From Limnephilus marmoratus (lineage: Eukaryota; Arthropoda; Insecta; Trichoptera; Limnephilidae), in NCBI GenBank assembly GCA_917880885.1, contig OU862920.1, positions 43,125,019-43,189,018 on the forward strand: a DNA stretch of 64,000 nt, in the 5' to 3' direction. The translations under genes and the position numbers were made by a program. Below are positions 1 to 12,871 of this stretch, in pieces (the stretch's first letter is position 1; each line of letters begins with the position of its first letter). Under the pieces are notes generated by a model. It made no database searches. It was not told where the DNA came from and worked only from the letters and a program-made list of their open reading frames with translations.

Positions 1-1400
1 AGTAGAAAATTATTTGTCCCTGTTCGAAAAATGCAAGCGTGTTTTATCCTCCCTCCAATCATTAATATAAAACGCCTCGAATTTCTCTCAGGTTGTTAGC
101 GAAGAATTTCATGTCCCATGTTATTGATGTCGTAATGATAAACAACAATACATTTCCATCTCTTTGACTCCGCGAAGAAGTGATTTCATTCCACGTGTAG
201 GGTGTAACGAAGCGATTATTTTTCTTCGTATTTTCTATCATAGAAAAAAATCATGCGCGCAAGGTCGCCAAAAGACAACAATGCTAATAATATTGTGCGT
301 TACAGAACATACTTAATATAATATTTGTATAAATAAAGCATGCAAATCCAAGTAGGTACTTTATTACAGTAGTGGTATTGTTTAATGAAATTGAGCGCCT
401 TTATTATTACCGTGACGACTCACTTTAGGGTATTTTACTTAACGCGATAATGCTGCGGCTCTTTCTTCCACGTTAAATAATTGTGAAACAAAAGATAAGA
501 CACACTATACGTGTCCCTATTTCCTCCAAAGTACTACTTTTTCCTTTGGAGGAAACAGTTATATCTTATTACGGATCAGCTACGGCGATGGGAATTGCGT
601 TTCATTTTCTTTATGCGTGTGAGGGAGATGTTTGATAATGATTGTGTGTTTCCTTTGGGGGGGGTGCAGACATACGTTCACCGTTTGTCTTATTTTCGTC
701 TGTTATTTCATGTGTAAGCATGAGCTGCAGCATTATATGAACAAAAGCAAAACCATCAGAGAATTGACGCTTCACGATTTTGAATTTTTGGAATACGCTC
801 ACACTTCAATCTTATCCTTGTAACTATATTCCAAAATGATCGTCACGATTTATTGTAGGAGTGTACGGAGGCGTCACGGTGCGGTGCGTGAGAGAGATGC
901 AAGAAAATGATTACTTTTCTTGGAAGAAACGGACGTTCATTCATTGTTTACCTCATCTTTTGAAAAAGCTGCAGCTTTATTGTGATAAGGAACCTGTGTT
1001 TATTCCCCTTTTTATGCCATCACGGTACCATAATCGTGGATCGTCACGATAATAATAAAAGCACTCATTAGGTACAATGTACACATTAAATTATAAAAGG
1101 AAATACGTCACTGGGTTTCATTAGTAGGCTAGAGAAATACTACATGAATATTTTTGAAAGCAAACGGTATTATCAGAGTATTATTAACTCATTGTTAACA
1201 TTGCACATACATTGCACGTCCCGTAGAAAAGGGTCGTAAATATTTTTTTTTATGAAATATCATTTTTTTCTGTGAATAGAAAAATGACGCTCCACGAAAA
1301 CCGCATTTAAATCATTATGTATCCGTGAGATGTCACCGGTGTCTCTTTTTGACGAGATCGCTTGTTTCATCAATCATCATTTGTTTTCGCTCTCCTGTAA
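1..1400. other. No gene seen; AT-rich with a diverged internal duplication
   Basis: No exon or conserved protein is seen. Segments near 598-700 and 880-965 look like diverged copies of one another (both have GAGGGAGATG- or GAGAGATG-like starts, then AATGATT and ACGTTCA). A perfect 12-base inverted repeat, 520-531 with 544-555, makes a strong hairpin with a 12-base loop. Confidence 0.4.
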
Positions 1401-1406
1401 GTTTTA

Positions 1407-1652
1407 TTTTTGAAGTAAAATTTCTTTACGCACGCTTGACTTGGGGAGTAAGCTGGTGAATGCGTGACGAGAGCGTTATGAAAAGTGTGATCGGGCGAGG
1501 CGAACGGTCGGGCCTTTACGCACGCTTGACTTGGGGAGTAAGCTGGTGAATGCGTGACGAGAGCGTTACGAAAGTGTGATCGGGCGAGGCGAACGGTCGG
1601 GCGAGGTGAACGGAAGCTGAGAGGGAGATATAAGTTAGTGAAGTTTTACTTC
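1407..1652. mobile_element. Short TIR element with a 90-bp internal tandem duplication
   Basis: The ends are TGAAGTAAAATTTC (left) and GAAGTTTTACTTCA (right), an imperfect inverted pair. Inside, a unit starting CTTTACGCACGCTTGACTTG occurs at 1424 and again at 1514, differing by a substitution and a one-base deletion. A third, single-unit, 3'-truncated copy is at 5478-5590, showing the family is dispersed. Probably a nonautonomous DNA element. Confidence 0.6.
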
Positions 1653-2237
1653 AGTCGTGTGGTCTAAAGCACACTCGTTTTTTGACTTACGACACTTTTC
1701 TACCAGATGTGCGATATATGTACCTATTCCAAAATTTAATAGAAACTGCCTCTATACATTGGGCATCGGTATTACTTTCAAATCTTCCAAGTTTCAGATT
1801 CATCTTTTCTCTCGGGAAGCAATACATTTAATAATTTTAATCGAAATAATTATTGACCACTTGACTCGATAATTATTATTAGAGAAATGGTATAAAATAT
1901 ATAATAGGTCATGATAAATTTAAAGTCGTTCTGTTCGAATGATTTTCCAAGAAATATTTTCATTTAATGTTCCTTTCATAACTTAATGTAAGCCAATTCC
2001 TTCAAGAAAATATGTATTTGTGAGTCAACTCAAGCGTTCCTGTTCTTGTCGTTTTCTATTAAAAACGAAAATGCATCTCGTTTATTGAATATTTGAGGCG
2101 CATTCATTTTACCCGTGCATTTCCTATCACAAAATTCCTAAAAAAATAGAGAAAATTGAATAAATTTATTTATTTATGAAAATTAATAATTACAATTAGG
2201 CTTTCGTTTAACCTGTGTAACTTATTAAGTACAACTT

Positions 2238-2490
2238 TTTTTTAAGTGAAACTTCTTCAGCCCCGTTGTGATTTGAAATTGGGATGAAACGTAAATGATG
2301 CATACAGCACCTGCGAAGCATCGAATTCCTATCAAGGCTCCTATTTGTTGAGATATAAAACGTAAATGACGCTAGTTCTGTGCTCATTGGCCGCTTTCAT
2401 TATGACTTCACTTTTCAAGTCTCCTTGGTTCTTCATTGGTTGAGATTATTTTGGTTAAATTTCGCTTCTACCGCGTGTTAAAAGCACTCG
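2238..2490 (+). mobile_element. MITE family M1 copy
   Basis: It starts AAGTGAAACTTCTTCAGCCC, contains GTTGTGATTTGAAAT and GATGAAACGTAAATGA, and ends TTTCGCTTCTACCGCGTG. The same start and end blocks recur at 2731, 5622, 8213, 15573, 22115, 44331 and 44556. GAAGTGAAA near one end and TTTCACTTC near the other form subterminal inverted repeats. No coding capacity. Confidence 0.7.
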
Positions 2491-2730
2491 AATTCTTATT
2501 TATACATATTTATGAATTTGAATTTAACTTTATTTAATTAATGCACAACTTATAAGTGGAAATTACCCCACTTCCCGACATCAGCGAAAACTCGTCAGAT
2601 AGACTCGTTGTCGATGACAATGCATTATTGGTGTCTCTCACGCACACTCACGCATTTCTCTAAAATTGACTACCAGACGGCCCAATTAATAATACGAGTA
2701 GATGTATTATGGTAAAAAATCTGAATGTGT

Positions 2731-3180
2731 AATTCACACACGGTAGAAGTGAAACCTTCAGTGGAGACCGATTGGCTACGAAGCATCGCACAAAGAGGAG
2801 AATGATTATACTATCTCAATGATTATACTATCTCATTCTCTCGCAGGTTAAATCCTATAGATGTATGTGTTTATCTCTTTTTAGTGCCGTTATTTCTCGC
2901 TTCACCGATTTTCAAATCGCAACGGTGATAAAGATGTTTTCATTTTAAAAAAATCAGAGCGTGCAATTCACACGCGGTAGAAGCGAAACCTTCAGAAAAC
3001 TAAAGAAGACATGAGTGGGGAGGCTACGAAGCACTGCACAAAGAGGAGACCGATTATTCTTTATCATTCTCTTTAAAAAAATCGTAGATGTATAAATTTG
3101 TCTCTTTTTTATTATCTCTATTTTTCGTTTCATCGAGTTTTAAATCACAACGGTGCTAAAGAAATTTTCACTTCAGAATT
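2731..3180 (-). mobile_element. MITE family M1, tandem dimer
   Basis: Two reverse-oriented M1 copies lie head to tail. Each opens (on +) with AATTCACACxCGGTAGAAG and closes with CAAATCGCAACGGTG or AAATCACAACGGTGCTAAAG. The spacing of the opening motif is about 234 bases. Both contain TACGAAGCAxxGCACAAAGA. The first copy also has a short local duplication of GATTATACTATCTCA. Confidence 0.65.
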
Positions 3181-3449
3181 CAAAATTGACATCCTTCTCA
3201 TCTCCTCAGTGTCATCATCCTGGAGTTACTTTACATTACGTTACCTGAAATGGCTTTACCTGTGTTTGGTTCTATCCAAAGATTCTATCCATATCTATAT
3301 AATCTACTTACCAACTCTCCTTTATCCCGTTTCAAAATGAGTGAGCCGAGAATATAGTCATGGTTTTAGTTACTCTTGTGTGAAACAAAAAACAAAACAA
3401 ACACCATAAAAATACACGTATGCATAAACACCAACATCTGCGATTGCCC

Positions 3450-4372
3450 TCCTCTAGAAAAAACAGAACAAATGAAGTATCTAGGAATCGTAATTAACGA
3501 TAATCTTGCAAGGACACAAAGTCATATCAAACAAATCACAAATAAACTCCTCAGAACAATAGTCGTACACATTTTCCTAAACATAAGAAACATATATATA
3601 AAAAAAACAAATGAAAACAATATATATTGCACTTTGTTATTCAATAATAGAATATGGAATAATTGCTTGGGGAGGAGCAACAAACGCAGCTATCGATCAA
3701 ATAGAAATCGCGCTAAAAAGGGTCTTAAAGGTAATACTTAAAAAACATAGACTGATCGATACAGAACAAATATTAAAAAGTTGTGATGTACTCGATATAC
3801 GCCAATTGTATGTTAAAACACTACTAAACTACATTTTTGACCAAAAAAGAAACTCCAACAAACACAAAATATCACTAACAGGCCGGTAAGACAAGCGTAC
3901 AAAGAAAACTTGAAAACTCCATTAATACCATGCTATAAAAGTATTCAACAGTCTTTCACTTGAAACAAAAATTGAGTAAAACAAAAATAAATTCGGACAC
4001 AAAAAAATGGATTAAAGAACAAATAAGACAATATTACCAAAATTTTATAACATAAAAGAATAAAACATATACACGCAACACACAAAACCAATATAAAACA
4101 CGCAACACTCACAAACACACAAATCTTAATATAGGTATAAGCCGATTTTCATTTAATTTAATTTTTTCAATTTTACTTTAATTTTTTATCATTTTTTTTA
4201 AGTTAAAATTTATCTTAACTTTAACAGTTTTATCGTCACCAACATACTTTTTTTTTCAAAATGTGTTATGTATAAATTCTTACATTATAAAATGGGGGCC
4301 TCAGCACGGGTAAGCCAACATTACTGGTTTGTAGTATGAAATGTAAAATATTGTATCAATAAATAAATGGTA
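3450..4372 (+). pseudogene. Non-LTR retrotransposon RT C-terminal fragment with 3' end
   Basis: MKYLGIVINDNL (3470s) then, after a frameshift, IYIALCYSIIEYGIIAWGGA match the thumb/C-terminal region after the RT of CR1/jockey-like ORF2 proteins. Stops and frameshifts show it is dead. The 3' end is marked by ATCAATAAATAAATGG at about 4357-4372. Similar sequence occurs in the better preserved copy at 26870-29550. Confidence 0.7.
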
Positions 4373-5477
4373 AAACTTTTTTTTAAGTGTTTAACCGGGT
4401 CGTTAAATTAATTTGTCTAATCATAATTAGAGCAGGAGAGCAATATCTTGCATTTGTGTGATAAGCTTTAATGTAGAAAAGGTCTTTTATCCTCCTTATT
4501 GATTTTCTTAATGGTGTGTAAATGATACTTATTGCGGACAAAATATTTGATGTATCAACTGATGCATGCTTAATAATAAAAAAGAGAAGAGTAGTTTATA
4601 TCCCCGTAATACTAAAAACACCCGCTTATTTAAAAATTCATAGACCAATTCATCCGATAGTCGGTTTATCTCCCACCCTTACTACATATCCCCACTCTAT
4701 TTCAATAATGTCAACTATACTAACTTACTATCCAAGTGATTAGGGTAAATCAAAAAATGTTTATAACCCAGTCGTTTACAATCGCTTTATTTTCGAACTA
4801 TGTTTTAAAGTCAGAACGATTTAACTACAGATTTTTGTAACCACGACATTGTTATGTTATTTGGGATAGTAAATAATCGTTATGTTTATCTCTTTCCGAA
4901 TTCCCCGGCATTGCTCGGATTTCACGCAGAGAATGACTATTTAATTTTACTAAGTAATTTTCCTGTTCTAAGTCAAGTTTGCAAAATTTCACCGAAATGA
5001 TTCAAAATTCTGCTTTAAGTGGTGGGAGAAGGTGAAGGGTTGATTTTACGAAATTTCTCGTAGACAGCCACCTTCCTCTTGTTTTGAAGGTCAATTGTGC
5101 AAAATTTCACGACTCTCGAAATAAAACTATGGATTTGTATAACAAAGCAACGCCGCCCCAGGCACTTCGCTTTATATAGATAAATAGGGCAAAGTTTACG
5201 TTGACTCAAGTTACTTCTGAAAAGCTTCCCTGTCGTAAACGTTGAACGTTTGAAATCTTTTGAGATTTAGATTTTAATAATTTAAGCGTAGATACTCATT
5301 ACTATCTTTGGTGGGTTCGGGCGGGTTCTAATTAATTTGTGGCGTCATTTCAACTTAGACTACCTCCTTGACGTCAGAGCAGATACTTGGTAGTATAATA
5401 TTGGCGTAATATGAATATGAAAATCAATCATTGTTTGTAATTCTTTAAAATCGTTAAAAATTATCATTTAACCTTAT

Positions 5478-5590
5478 TTTTGAAGTAAAACTTCTTTACG
5501 CACGCTTGACTTGGGGAGTAAACTGGTGAATGCGTGACGAGAGCGTTATGAAAAGTGTGATCGGGCGAGGCGAATGGAAGTTGAGATATT
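5478..5590 (+). mobile_element. Truncated copy of the 1407-1652 element
   Basis: It begins TGAAGTAAAACTTCTTTACG and matches one 90-bp unit of the element at 1407, ending after GGCGAGGCGAATGGAAG. It lacks the right terminal inverted repeat and the tandem second unit. Confidence 0.6.
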
Positions 5591-5621
5591 AATAAGATTT
5601 CAATTTAATAATTTTAATCAT

Positions 5622-5900
5622 AATATTTTTGAAGTGAAACTTCTATAGCCCCTCTGTGATTTGGATGTCGGATGAAACGTAAATGACGATTACTGCACCC
5701 GCGACACATCAACTGCGCTCATTGTCCGCTCTGATTGTGATGTCGCTTTTAAAGGCTCCTATTGGTTTACATATGAATCGGAAATTATGCTAGGTCTACG
5801 CTCATTGTTCGCTTTGATTATGACCTCAATTTTCACGTATTGGATTGTTTTGGTAAAGTTTCGCTCCTACCGCGTGTAAACTGTACTCGATTTTTTTTTA
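5622..5900 (+). mobile_element. MITE family M1 copy
   Basis: It starts TTTTTGAAGTGAAACTTCTA and holds CTGTGATTTGGATGTCGGAT and GTTTCGCTCCTACCGCGTG near its end. It shares the internal ATTGTCCGCT/GATTATGACCTCA-type blocks with the copy at 2238 rather than the tandem-dimer subtype. Confidence 0.65.
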
Positions 5901-6165
5901 AACGAGGAAAATATTCTCTGCAGCTAGGATTTGAACTCCATGATGTGGATCTGACACCTTCCACTAACGGACTGATTGCTTGAAATTGTGAGTGAGCTAT
6001 TAAAGCAAGATCTAGTGAATAGCCAAAACATTTATCATAATAATATTTTACTGATGTTAATGCTTCTTCTTATACCCAAAATTTGTAATAAAAATCCTGT
6101 AGTCCATATAAAATATCATATATTGTTACAAGTTACAACGTTACAACTACCCATTTCTCATTCTA

Positions 6166-6930
6166 GTGAATCGTTATCCAATACCTAATATCGGTACATA
6201 TAAAAATCAAACACAAACAATTTACATATCACAAAAACTAATAATTAAAAAAATTGTCACAACAAATATTTACAAACAGAGACATAACTTAAAATTACTG
6301 TATGGCTCAGAGAGCCTACTTACAATAAAAGGTCTTCACTGGTTCACTACTATTATGGACAATATGGGGGAAAGCCCTTACAAACACCTACTTGTACACA
6401 AACATACCACAAGATTCAGAGAAGGAAAGGGCCTAAAAACTCCTCGAATATTAAATAAATATGGAAGCCGTACTCTTGAATATCTAATACCAGTGATTTT
6501 CAATAAAATTAATAAAAACATAAAATTTGAAAAAAATGAGAGACTATGTCCTAAAATGATAAAACTATGGTTAATGAACGAAAACTCCATGTATCTTTGA
6601 ATATCTTAATATAGCTGCCTACATATCTTGTTATTAGGCAGATATATTGAAATATCTTATATATTTATAGCTGTAAGTTAAACTATCTAATATTACTATG
6701 TGATCTATTCTAATGTTTCCTTAAAAATATAAATGTATTTACAAATATTTTCTTAGATATTATATTAAGAATGTTTAAATTGTTAGAACCTGCAGACAAG
6801 CTGCCATATGACAGCTTTGTGGGTCTACTCAAATTTTTGTACAAAATGTATTCTGAAATTTAATAAATAAAAAAAAATAAAAAAATAAAAAAAAATAAAA
6901 AAAATTAAAAAAAATTTAAAAAAATTAAAA
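6166..6930 (+). pseudogene. Non-LTR retrotransposon C-terminal fragment and A-rich tail
   Basis: Open from about 6166 to TGA at 6598, it reads RILNKYGSRTLEYLIPVIFN and PKMIKLWLMNENS, the very C terminus of a jockey/CR1-like ORF2; nearly the same block ([18 protein letters not shown]) occurs at 29580. The 3' untranslated part ends in AATAAATAAAAA-type A-rich repeats from 6860 on. It is 5'-truncated, as expected for target-primed insertions. Confidence 0.7.
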
Positions 6931-6934
6931 AAAA

Positions 6935-7432
6935 CCCTACTCATATTCGTCAGAACTTTTATTCAAACAATTTAAGGTCAGAAAATTAAGTGCATTATAC
7001 TTTTATCATGCAACATTACAAATTTATAAAGATAATATTAAAAATCAAGTTGCACCCTTTAAAAATAACAGAAGTCTTAGACAAACATCAATACTTCCCA
7101 CTCCAAAATGTAAAAAAAAATTGGACAATTGAGTCATAAATATCTCGGAGCAATATTTTTTAATTCATTACCAGAAAAAATTAGAAACATGAATACCAAT
7201 ATAAAAAGTTTTAAAACTCACCTAAAAAATTATACTGAAAACTTAAACTGAATGATATTAAAAAAGCAATACAATAACACCCCCCCCCCCCATACACACA
7301 AGCCTTGCTTAATTATGGGGGTACATCAAATATTCTACTATGTAATTAATTACTATATAAAATTTATTTGTAATTTATGTACCTTCTATTACTAATAAAA
7401 AAAAAATAAATAAATAAAAAAAAAATACCATT
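6935..7432 (+). pseudogene. Second non-LTR 3' fragment adjoining the previous one
   Basis: Near 7125-7250 a frame reads SHKYLGAIFFNSLPEKIRNM and then FKTHLKNYTENLN followed by a stop, the usual C-terminal end of jockey/CR1-like ORF2. Upstream it is broken by stops. It ends with an A-rich tail at about 7397-7432. A run of 12-13 C (7280s) lies in its 3' part. Confidence 0.6.
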
Positions 7433-8212
7433 CCTTTGACATAAATAATAGCATTGATTTTTCGGCGCTGCTTCGTGCAGTGTTTGATTGCAAGCAGTAT
7501 TATTTTCATTATTTAAAAGTGTTTAAATCATGTCCGCACATACTATTTCGGTGTTTGCGAACATCTCGCTCGGCTGACTGCATTACACGGTACATTGGAT
7601 CTGCTTTCAGTTCTTATCCATTCTCCGGCGTTCCTAAGCTTAGTATATATACATGTATATATGGCCAATAAGTGTCTGCTAAGATTTCAACGTGGAAATT
7701 CGAGAGAATCCCGCCTTACCTTGGTAGCTCTTGGCATGGTTAGTTTTAAATGAGTACAATGTCACGTCTTGTGTGGGCGTATTTTATTTAAAACTAATTT
7801 TAATGTCACTGGGCGAAAATTTTAACTAACGAAGAAGGATTTTTTTATTATTTGGTTTTCAAATATGAGCATTCCATATCAAAATTTGAAATATTTTATG
7901 AGATAAATAGACGTATTTACCATAGTTGATTATTAACTTTTTATAGACGTATTAATTACGTTAGGGATGTAGTACTATATGTATAGATGGACTAATTACC
8001 AGGTGGCAATTTCTTACAGTCTGCCAAGATTATTAATGGAATTAAAACATAATAAATGTGACGTTTTCTGATTGTACGATCGTTGGCACAGATTCTTAAT
8101 ACGTACATATAATAATATGTATATTTATTAACGTACGAGAACAAAACGCATTTACTTGAACCAATATTTAAATCTTATGTTCGTGTTAATCCTTAATTAG
8201 ATTAAGTTTCCA
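7433..8212. other. No feature recognised
   Basis: AT-rich sequence without a supported gene or repeat boundary. Confidence 0.3.
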
Positions 8213-8775
8213 CTTTTTGAAGTGAAAACTTCTTTAGCACCGTTGTGATTTGAAACTCGATGAAACGGAAGCGAACGGCACTAAAAATCTATTGAATAGC
8301 ATGCGAGAGAATTGGAGAGAAATAAAATATTTCTTTAATTCACGGGTACTCGGTTCCAATATAATACGATAAATACACTGTCCCACGCAGGTCTCCTTTA
8401 GTGTAGTATGAAGTGCCTGACGAACCTTAGCGGCCAGACATTCGGGGGACTAATAATCGAAACTCACGAACAACAAAAAATATACATATTATTTTTGTAA
8501 AATCAATATCCAATCTTCAAACCACTCCAAAATGAACATGCAAAGAAAACACAAAAGAAAGCTTCATCTAGCTATTCCGAAGAAGAAAACACAAATACTA
8601 ACACGATGTCTAAAAGTACACGAAAAGGTGCTTTGGAATTCAACGAAAAATTTATGAAAAAAATCTTCATTTACATTGATAAATAAGTACGTCGTGGTCT
8701 CCCAACTGCCGTCTACTTTACTTTTCTGAAGGTTTCATTTCTTCCGCGAGTGAACTGCACACACTTTTTTTTTGC
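8213..8775 (+). mobile_element. MITE family M1, long form (about 560 bp)
   Basis: It starts TTTTTGAAGTGAAAACTTCT and ends near TTCCGCGAGTGAACTGCACA. Compared with the 230-bp forms it has a longer core with CACGGGTACTCGGTTCCAAT, ATCAATATCCAATCTTC and AAGAAGAAAACACAAATACT. The long form recurs at 15573-16125, so the core belongs to the element. Confidence 0.65.
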
Positions 8776-11700
8776 TTAAGAGATCCTTTCTGCAAAGTTG
8801 CTTTTTATAGGTTTATAATATTAGGTGTAATATAATAAAAGGAATTTATATAATTTAAAAAAACTGGTAATTACGCAGATACTATTGTATTTATCAATTT
8901 TGCATTTGTGTTAGATCATTTAAACTTAACGGTTAGTACTTGAAAACGTACAGATTTAACGATGAAAAATGTTAGTAAATTTTTCACACTTTTCAATCGC
9001 TTTACTCGAAGTACAAGATCGCTACGCCGCGCATCACGCCGTAGACCGTAGACCGTGTAGAAATTCAAATGGCCTTTTGTGAATTTACATGTTTGTGAAT
9101 TGATATCCTATAAGCGCCCTAGAGACGGTCAATGTTAGCGTCATTGATGCGATTGACAATAAGTTATAGTTGATGTTTTTACAAAGGTAATTGAAACGAT
9201 TGACAAATGACGGGTTGAAAACCATACTGGTATAAGCAACAAATCAGAAGAAAAGAGAAAATTACAATTTTGTGTTTTATTTTGTATGACACTACATACA
9301 GTGTCAGTTAACCCAACCAATAATAGATGGCGTTGCGATTTTTTCTCGTTCATATCCTTTTGGCGCAACGAAAAATACCATCTTTACTATAACTTCTCGC
9401 ACTTAACTCATTTTTCTAATTTTTGTCACTTGTACCGGTATGGTATGGTACCCGTCAAATTACGAAATCTTATTGACGTAACGGAATGACCGTTTCGCTG
9501 TTGCGAATGCGATTGACATGGCGGATCAGGAATTAATCAGGATTAGAATTCAGGTTCATCGCGGAACGAGATATTCTTTTGCTTAATGCATTATATCCCG
9601 ATTGTCCGGAGTTATGGAAAATAAAATACAAAAATTATCACGGTTTTCGCTGCTGATAAGTCTTGTTCTGCAGACGTCCGCAAAGCAACTGGGGTGAAAA
9701 TTTAGACGGATCGATTGAAGTTCCGTCAATTGCAATAATATATATTGTCAATCGCGAACACATTCTGACGTCGATATTGATCGTCTCCGGCCGCGTTACA
9801 AATGTGAACATGGTAATTATTAATGTAACGCCAGTCATTCTTTTAAGAAATGGTCACGCAATGCAGGTTGCGGTGGAAATTGTTTTTTATTATTCAACAG
9901 CCACTAGTTTCTGTCAAGAAATATAATGTATTATGCACTTTGACTTTAATCAACTCGTACATAATATTTTTTTCACTTCGTCGAAAGGCAGTGCATTTTC
10001 ACGCTTGTCCAGGTATATTTCCCATATATCAGAGGTTTTTCAATCTCTTTAGAGCCATTGTCCACTTTTCAAGCATATTTTTCTTCAGTGAATACTACAT
10101 TCCCACTAGCTACGTGCAGTAGGAACTAAAAATTTGATTATCGAAAAAAAGTTTAATTTGGGAAAATGTTTTTAGTCATATTAGTTAATATTATAATGTG
10201 ATAAAGCTTTAATGAGGATTTAAATGAAGATTTTCTTATTACGTAAACTACCCAGCAAATGGCTTTTACTTAGAGGCTTAATTAAGTACCGTCGTTTTCA
10301 GGCAAAAGATCGTATTCATACTTTAGATGAATTCTTGGAAATTGACGCCATTTCTCTTCAATTAAAAAAGAAAAAATAATAGCTTTAATCCAAATATACT
10401 CCCCTTTAAGAACACGAAGAACCGACGTTTTTTTGTTTTTCTTTTTTTAAACATTTTTTGTTTTAACTAATAATGTTCATTTGCTTATATTTTTTTTCGT
10501 TTCTCCTCAAATCACAAATTGTTTATACGGGTGGTGTAATCCATAAAAATAATAAATTGTATATTTTTAAGCCTTTCGCTCTATTTCAGGAAATAACATG
10601 GTTTCATAAATGTTTTATAACAATTTATTCCAATGCAGTCTTCACTACGTGACATTTTCAAAACACATAAATACATGACTTCAAAGTATTGACATACCTC
10701 TTTGACATATTTTTTTATACATTGGTATTGTTTATAATCATCCAATATACCAAATCATCCATCATGCATCAACTTTTTTACATTTAACTAAGTACAGTTT
10801 TGGATTTTTGTTTTGTTTTAACCTAATCAACTCTTTCAAATTTTCTGAATTCATATACCGATCTTATTATTGTTCTCATTTCCTACTGTAAAATAGTTAT
10901 AGATAAATATGGCTGTAATTAAGCAACAAAATTATATTACCTAATTTGAAGATAAATAGAACACTCAATGGAGTTTGGTTTTAGTTTTTATCAAGTAAGG
11001 GCGCTTTTTAATATAACAGGCTGATAAGTTAATATATTTATTAGTTATCTTAAAATTACTTAATTGAATAAATAGTCAAAATCACTCATCTTTATCATGG
11101 AATTCCAAATTTCACAATTTGTATAGGTATTTTAGAATAATTTGGTTATTTTCATACACTTCGGCCGCTCTAAATTGCTTACTTTTTTACGAATACTGTG
11201 CATCAAAAGATCTTCAAAACCAGTAGCAAAATATAAAATTTTGATAATTTTGTTACATTTTATTCCAGTGAGTAACAATTAAGTGACTTAAACAATTTTG
11301 AAAATCTCTAAAAATTATCGATAAGTAAAATCTAGTATCAAATTTAAAATATCCGTATTTCTAGGATCACTCTACTGCCACAAAGCGATCAAGAACGCGT
11401 TTTCATTAAAGATTATATGAGCAAGTAAATCTACCGAGAAGTTTAAAAGTAAATCAATAACCAAATTTCCATCAAAACGTAAAGAAATATTTTATTGTCG
11501 CATTCAATTGATTTTTAGACAAAATTTGTAGTTGTATAAATCAATGTGTTTTTATATTCACAAATTTCCCGATTTCGACGCAATGATTCCTACAAACAGT
11601 CTAAACTCTAAACATTCAGATACTCGAAAGAATGCAATTACTTTATGTTTTCATACAGCACTGCATTTTTTTTTTCATTATAAAAAATCTGAATTTTTCA

Positions 11701-12125
11701 TTGCATTGCCTTCATTTATCTCATTGATCTGTTGATTCATAAAGCAACAAAACAAATTTACCTTTTTTTCACTAATTCTCATCGCATATAAATGCTTTAC
11801 TTTTCTGTGCTACTACACTGTTAAATGATTCTCTCTCATTTTCAATAACTCATTTTTTCAATCATATCTACCTGAAATTTCATGATGAATTATAATAATC
11901 TTCAGAAATTTCTAAGTTCAACATAAACTCTAACTGTAAGCTGTAGGTATCGACTACTAGGTACATTATTAAAAGTTGACAAACACTCTGCCTTCATTAG
12001 TATAAATATATCATTACTCTCTATCTTGATTTTTTAAATATGTACAATGTACATCCAATTTTTAAATTATAAAAGAAAAAATTACTTATCGTAGAAATTA
12101 AACACTTTGTGGCTTGACATTATAT
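8776..12125. other. No gene or clear element
   Basis: AT-rich DNA. The longest open frames (for example 9663-9926) show no recognisable domain and no splice context tying them to the anion exchanger, although a missing 5' exon of that gene could be hidden here. Confidence 0.3.
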
Positions 12126-12174
12126 AGAATGAAACAAGTAATTTGTTGAAAAACCACTTTATTTTCATTTATAT

Positions 12175-12216
12175 TTGTCGACCGGTTTCGGTTGAACTCA
12201 ATCTTCTTCAGGACAA
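12175..12216 (-). ncRNA. Hammerhead ribozyme motif (minus strand)
   Basis: This is the inverted twin of the motif at 12248-12289, with the same core CTGAAGA, GAAA, ACCGGTC and TTGTC/GACAA stem I. Stem II is GATTG/CAACC, with one mismatch against the twin. Confidence 0.65.
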
Positions 12217-12247
12217 TAAACATATAAACTCATCTTAAATATGTTTA

Positions 12248-12289
12248 TTGTCCTGAAGAAGGTTGAGTTCAACCGAAACCGGTCGACAA
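12248..12289 (+). ncRNA. Hammerhead ribozyme motif (plus strand)
   Basis: All conserved parts are present in order: stem I strand TTGTC (12248), core CTGAAGA (12253, fits CUGANGA), stem II GGTTG/CAACC closed by AGTT, core GAAA (12275), a minimal stem III ACCGGT, cleavage triplet GTC (12282-12284) and the stem I partner GACAA. The very short stem III is the form known from Penelope-like elements. Activity is not shown. Confidence 0.7.
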
Positions 12290-12871
12290 ATATAAATAAA
12301 AATAAAGTGGTTTTTAAACAAAGTACTTGTTTCATTCTGAAACAATTACTTGTGGTGGGCCTGAATCTGACAAACGAGAGAATTCGCTTGATAGTGGATG
12401 CGCAGAATCTCGCTATGGTACGAAACGGGGGAGTCAACTAGAAAAAAATTACCAATAATTGATTTCAAGTTTTCAGATTACCAAAACATTTTTTTTTATT
12501 TAATCTCTACTTCTATTCTTCTAACAAGTAATTTTATACTGTTTCATGCACTTTTTCACAACGTGTGCGTTAATAATGGTATAAATTCTTCTTCATTTAG
12601 ATGACTGCTTATTTTAACTTTGAAATATTTATGATTATGTTTATTACTTCCAATTTTGACTACCATAATACGTACATTTGCTTGGTTTGTTAGACAGAAA
12701 CCGTTTTTAAAAACTTGTACAAATTTTTTACTTTTATAAATAAAGACAACAACAAAAAACTTACAATCGAATAACTTCGACAAAGTTGAGCAGTGCACGA
12801 ATGGCAAAGCGTTTTCTTTATTTTGATCAGCTCTACTACACTATTTAAACATGAGACATGCCTCGTTGCAG

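Larger units (their letters stand above)
12126..12338. repeat. Near-perfect palindrome (99-bp arms) of Penelope-type ends
   Basis: Arms 12126-12224 and 12240-12338 are inverted copies with few mismatches around a 15-base spacer. Each arm contains a complete hammerhead ribozyme motif, pointing outward from the spacer on its own strand. Hammerhead motifs in terminal repeats are established for Penelope-like retroelements; no Penelope coding sequence is left here, so this looks like a solo pair of inverted ends. Confidence 0.75.

Noticed and set aside
9663..9926. Overlapping frames that might be a 5' anion exchanger exon
   Set aside because: No SLC4-like motif and no donor in the required phase was recognised.
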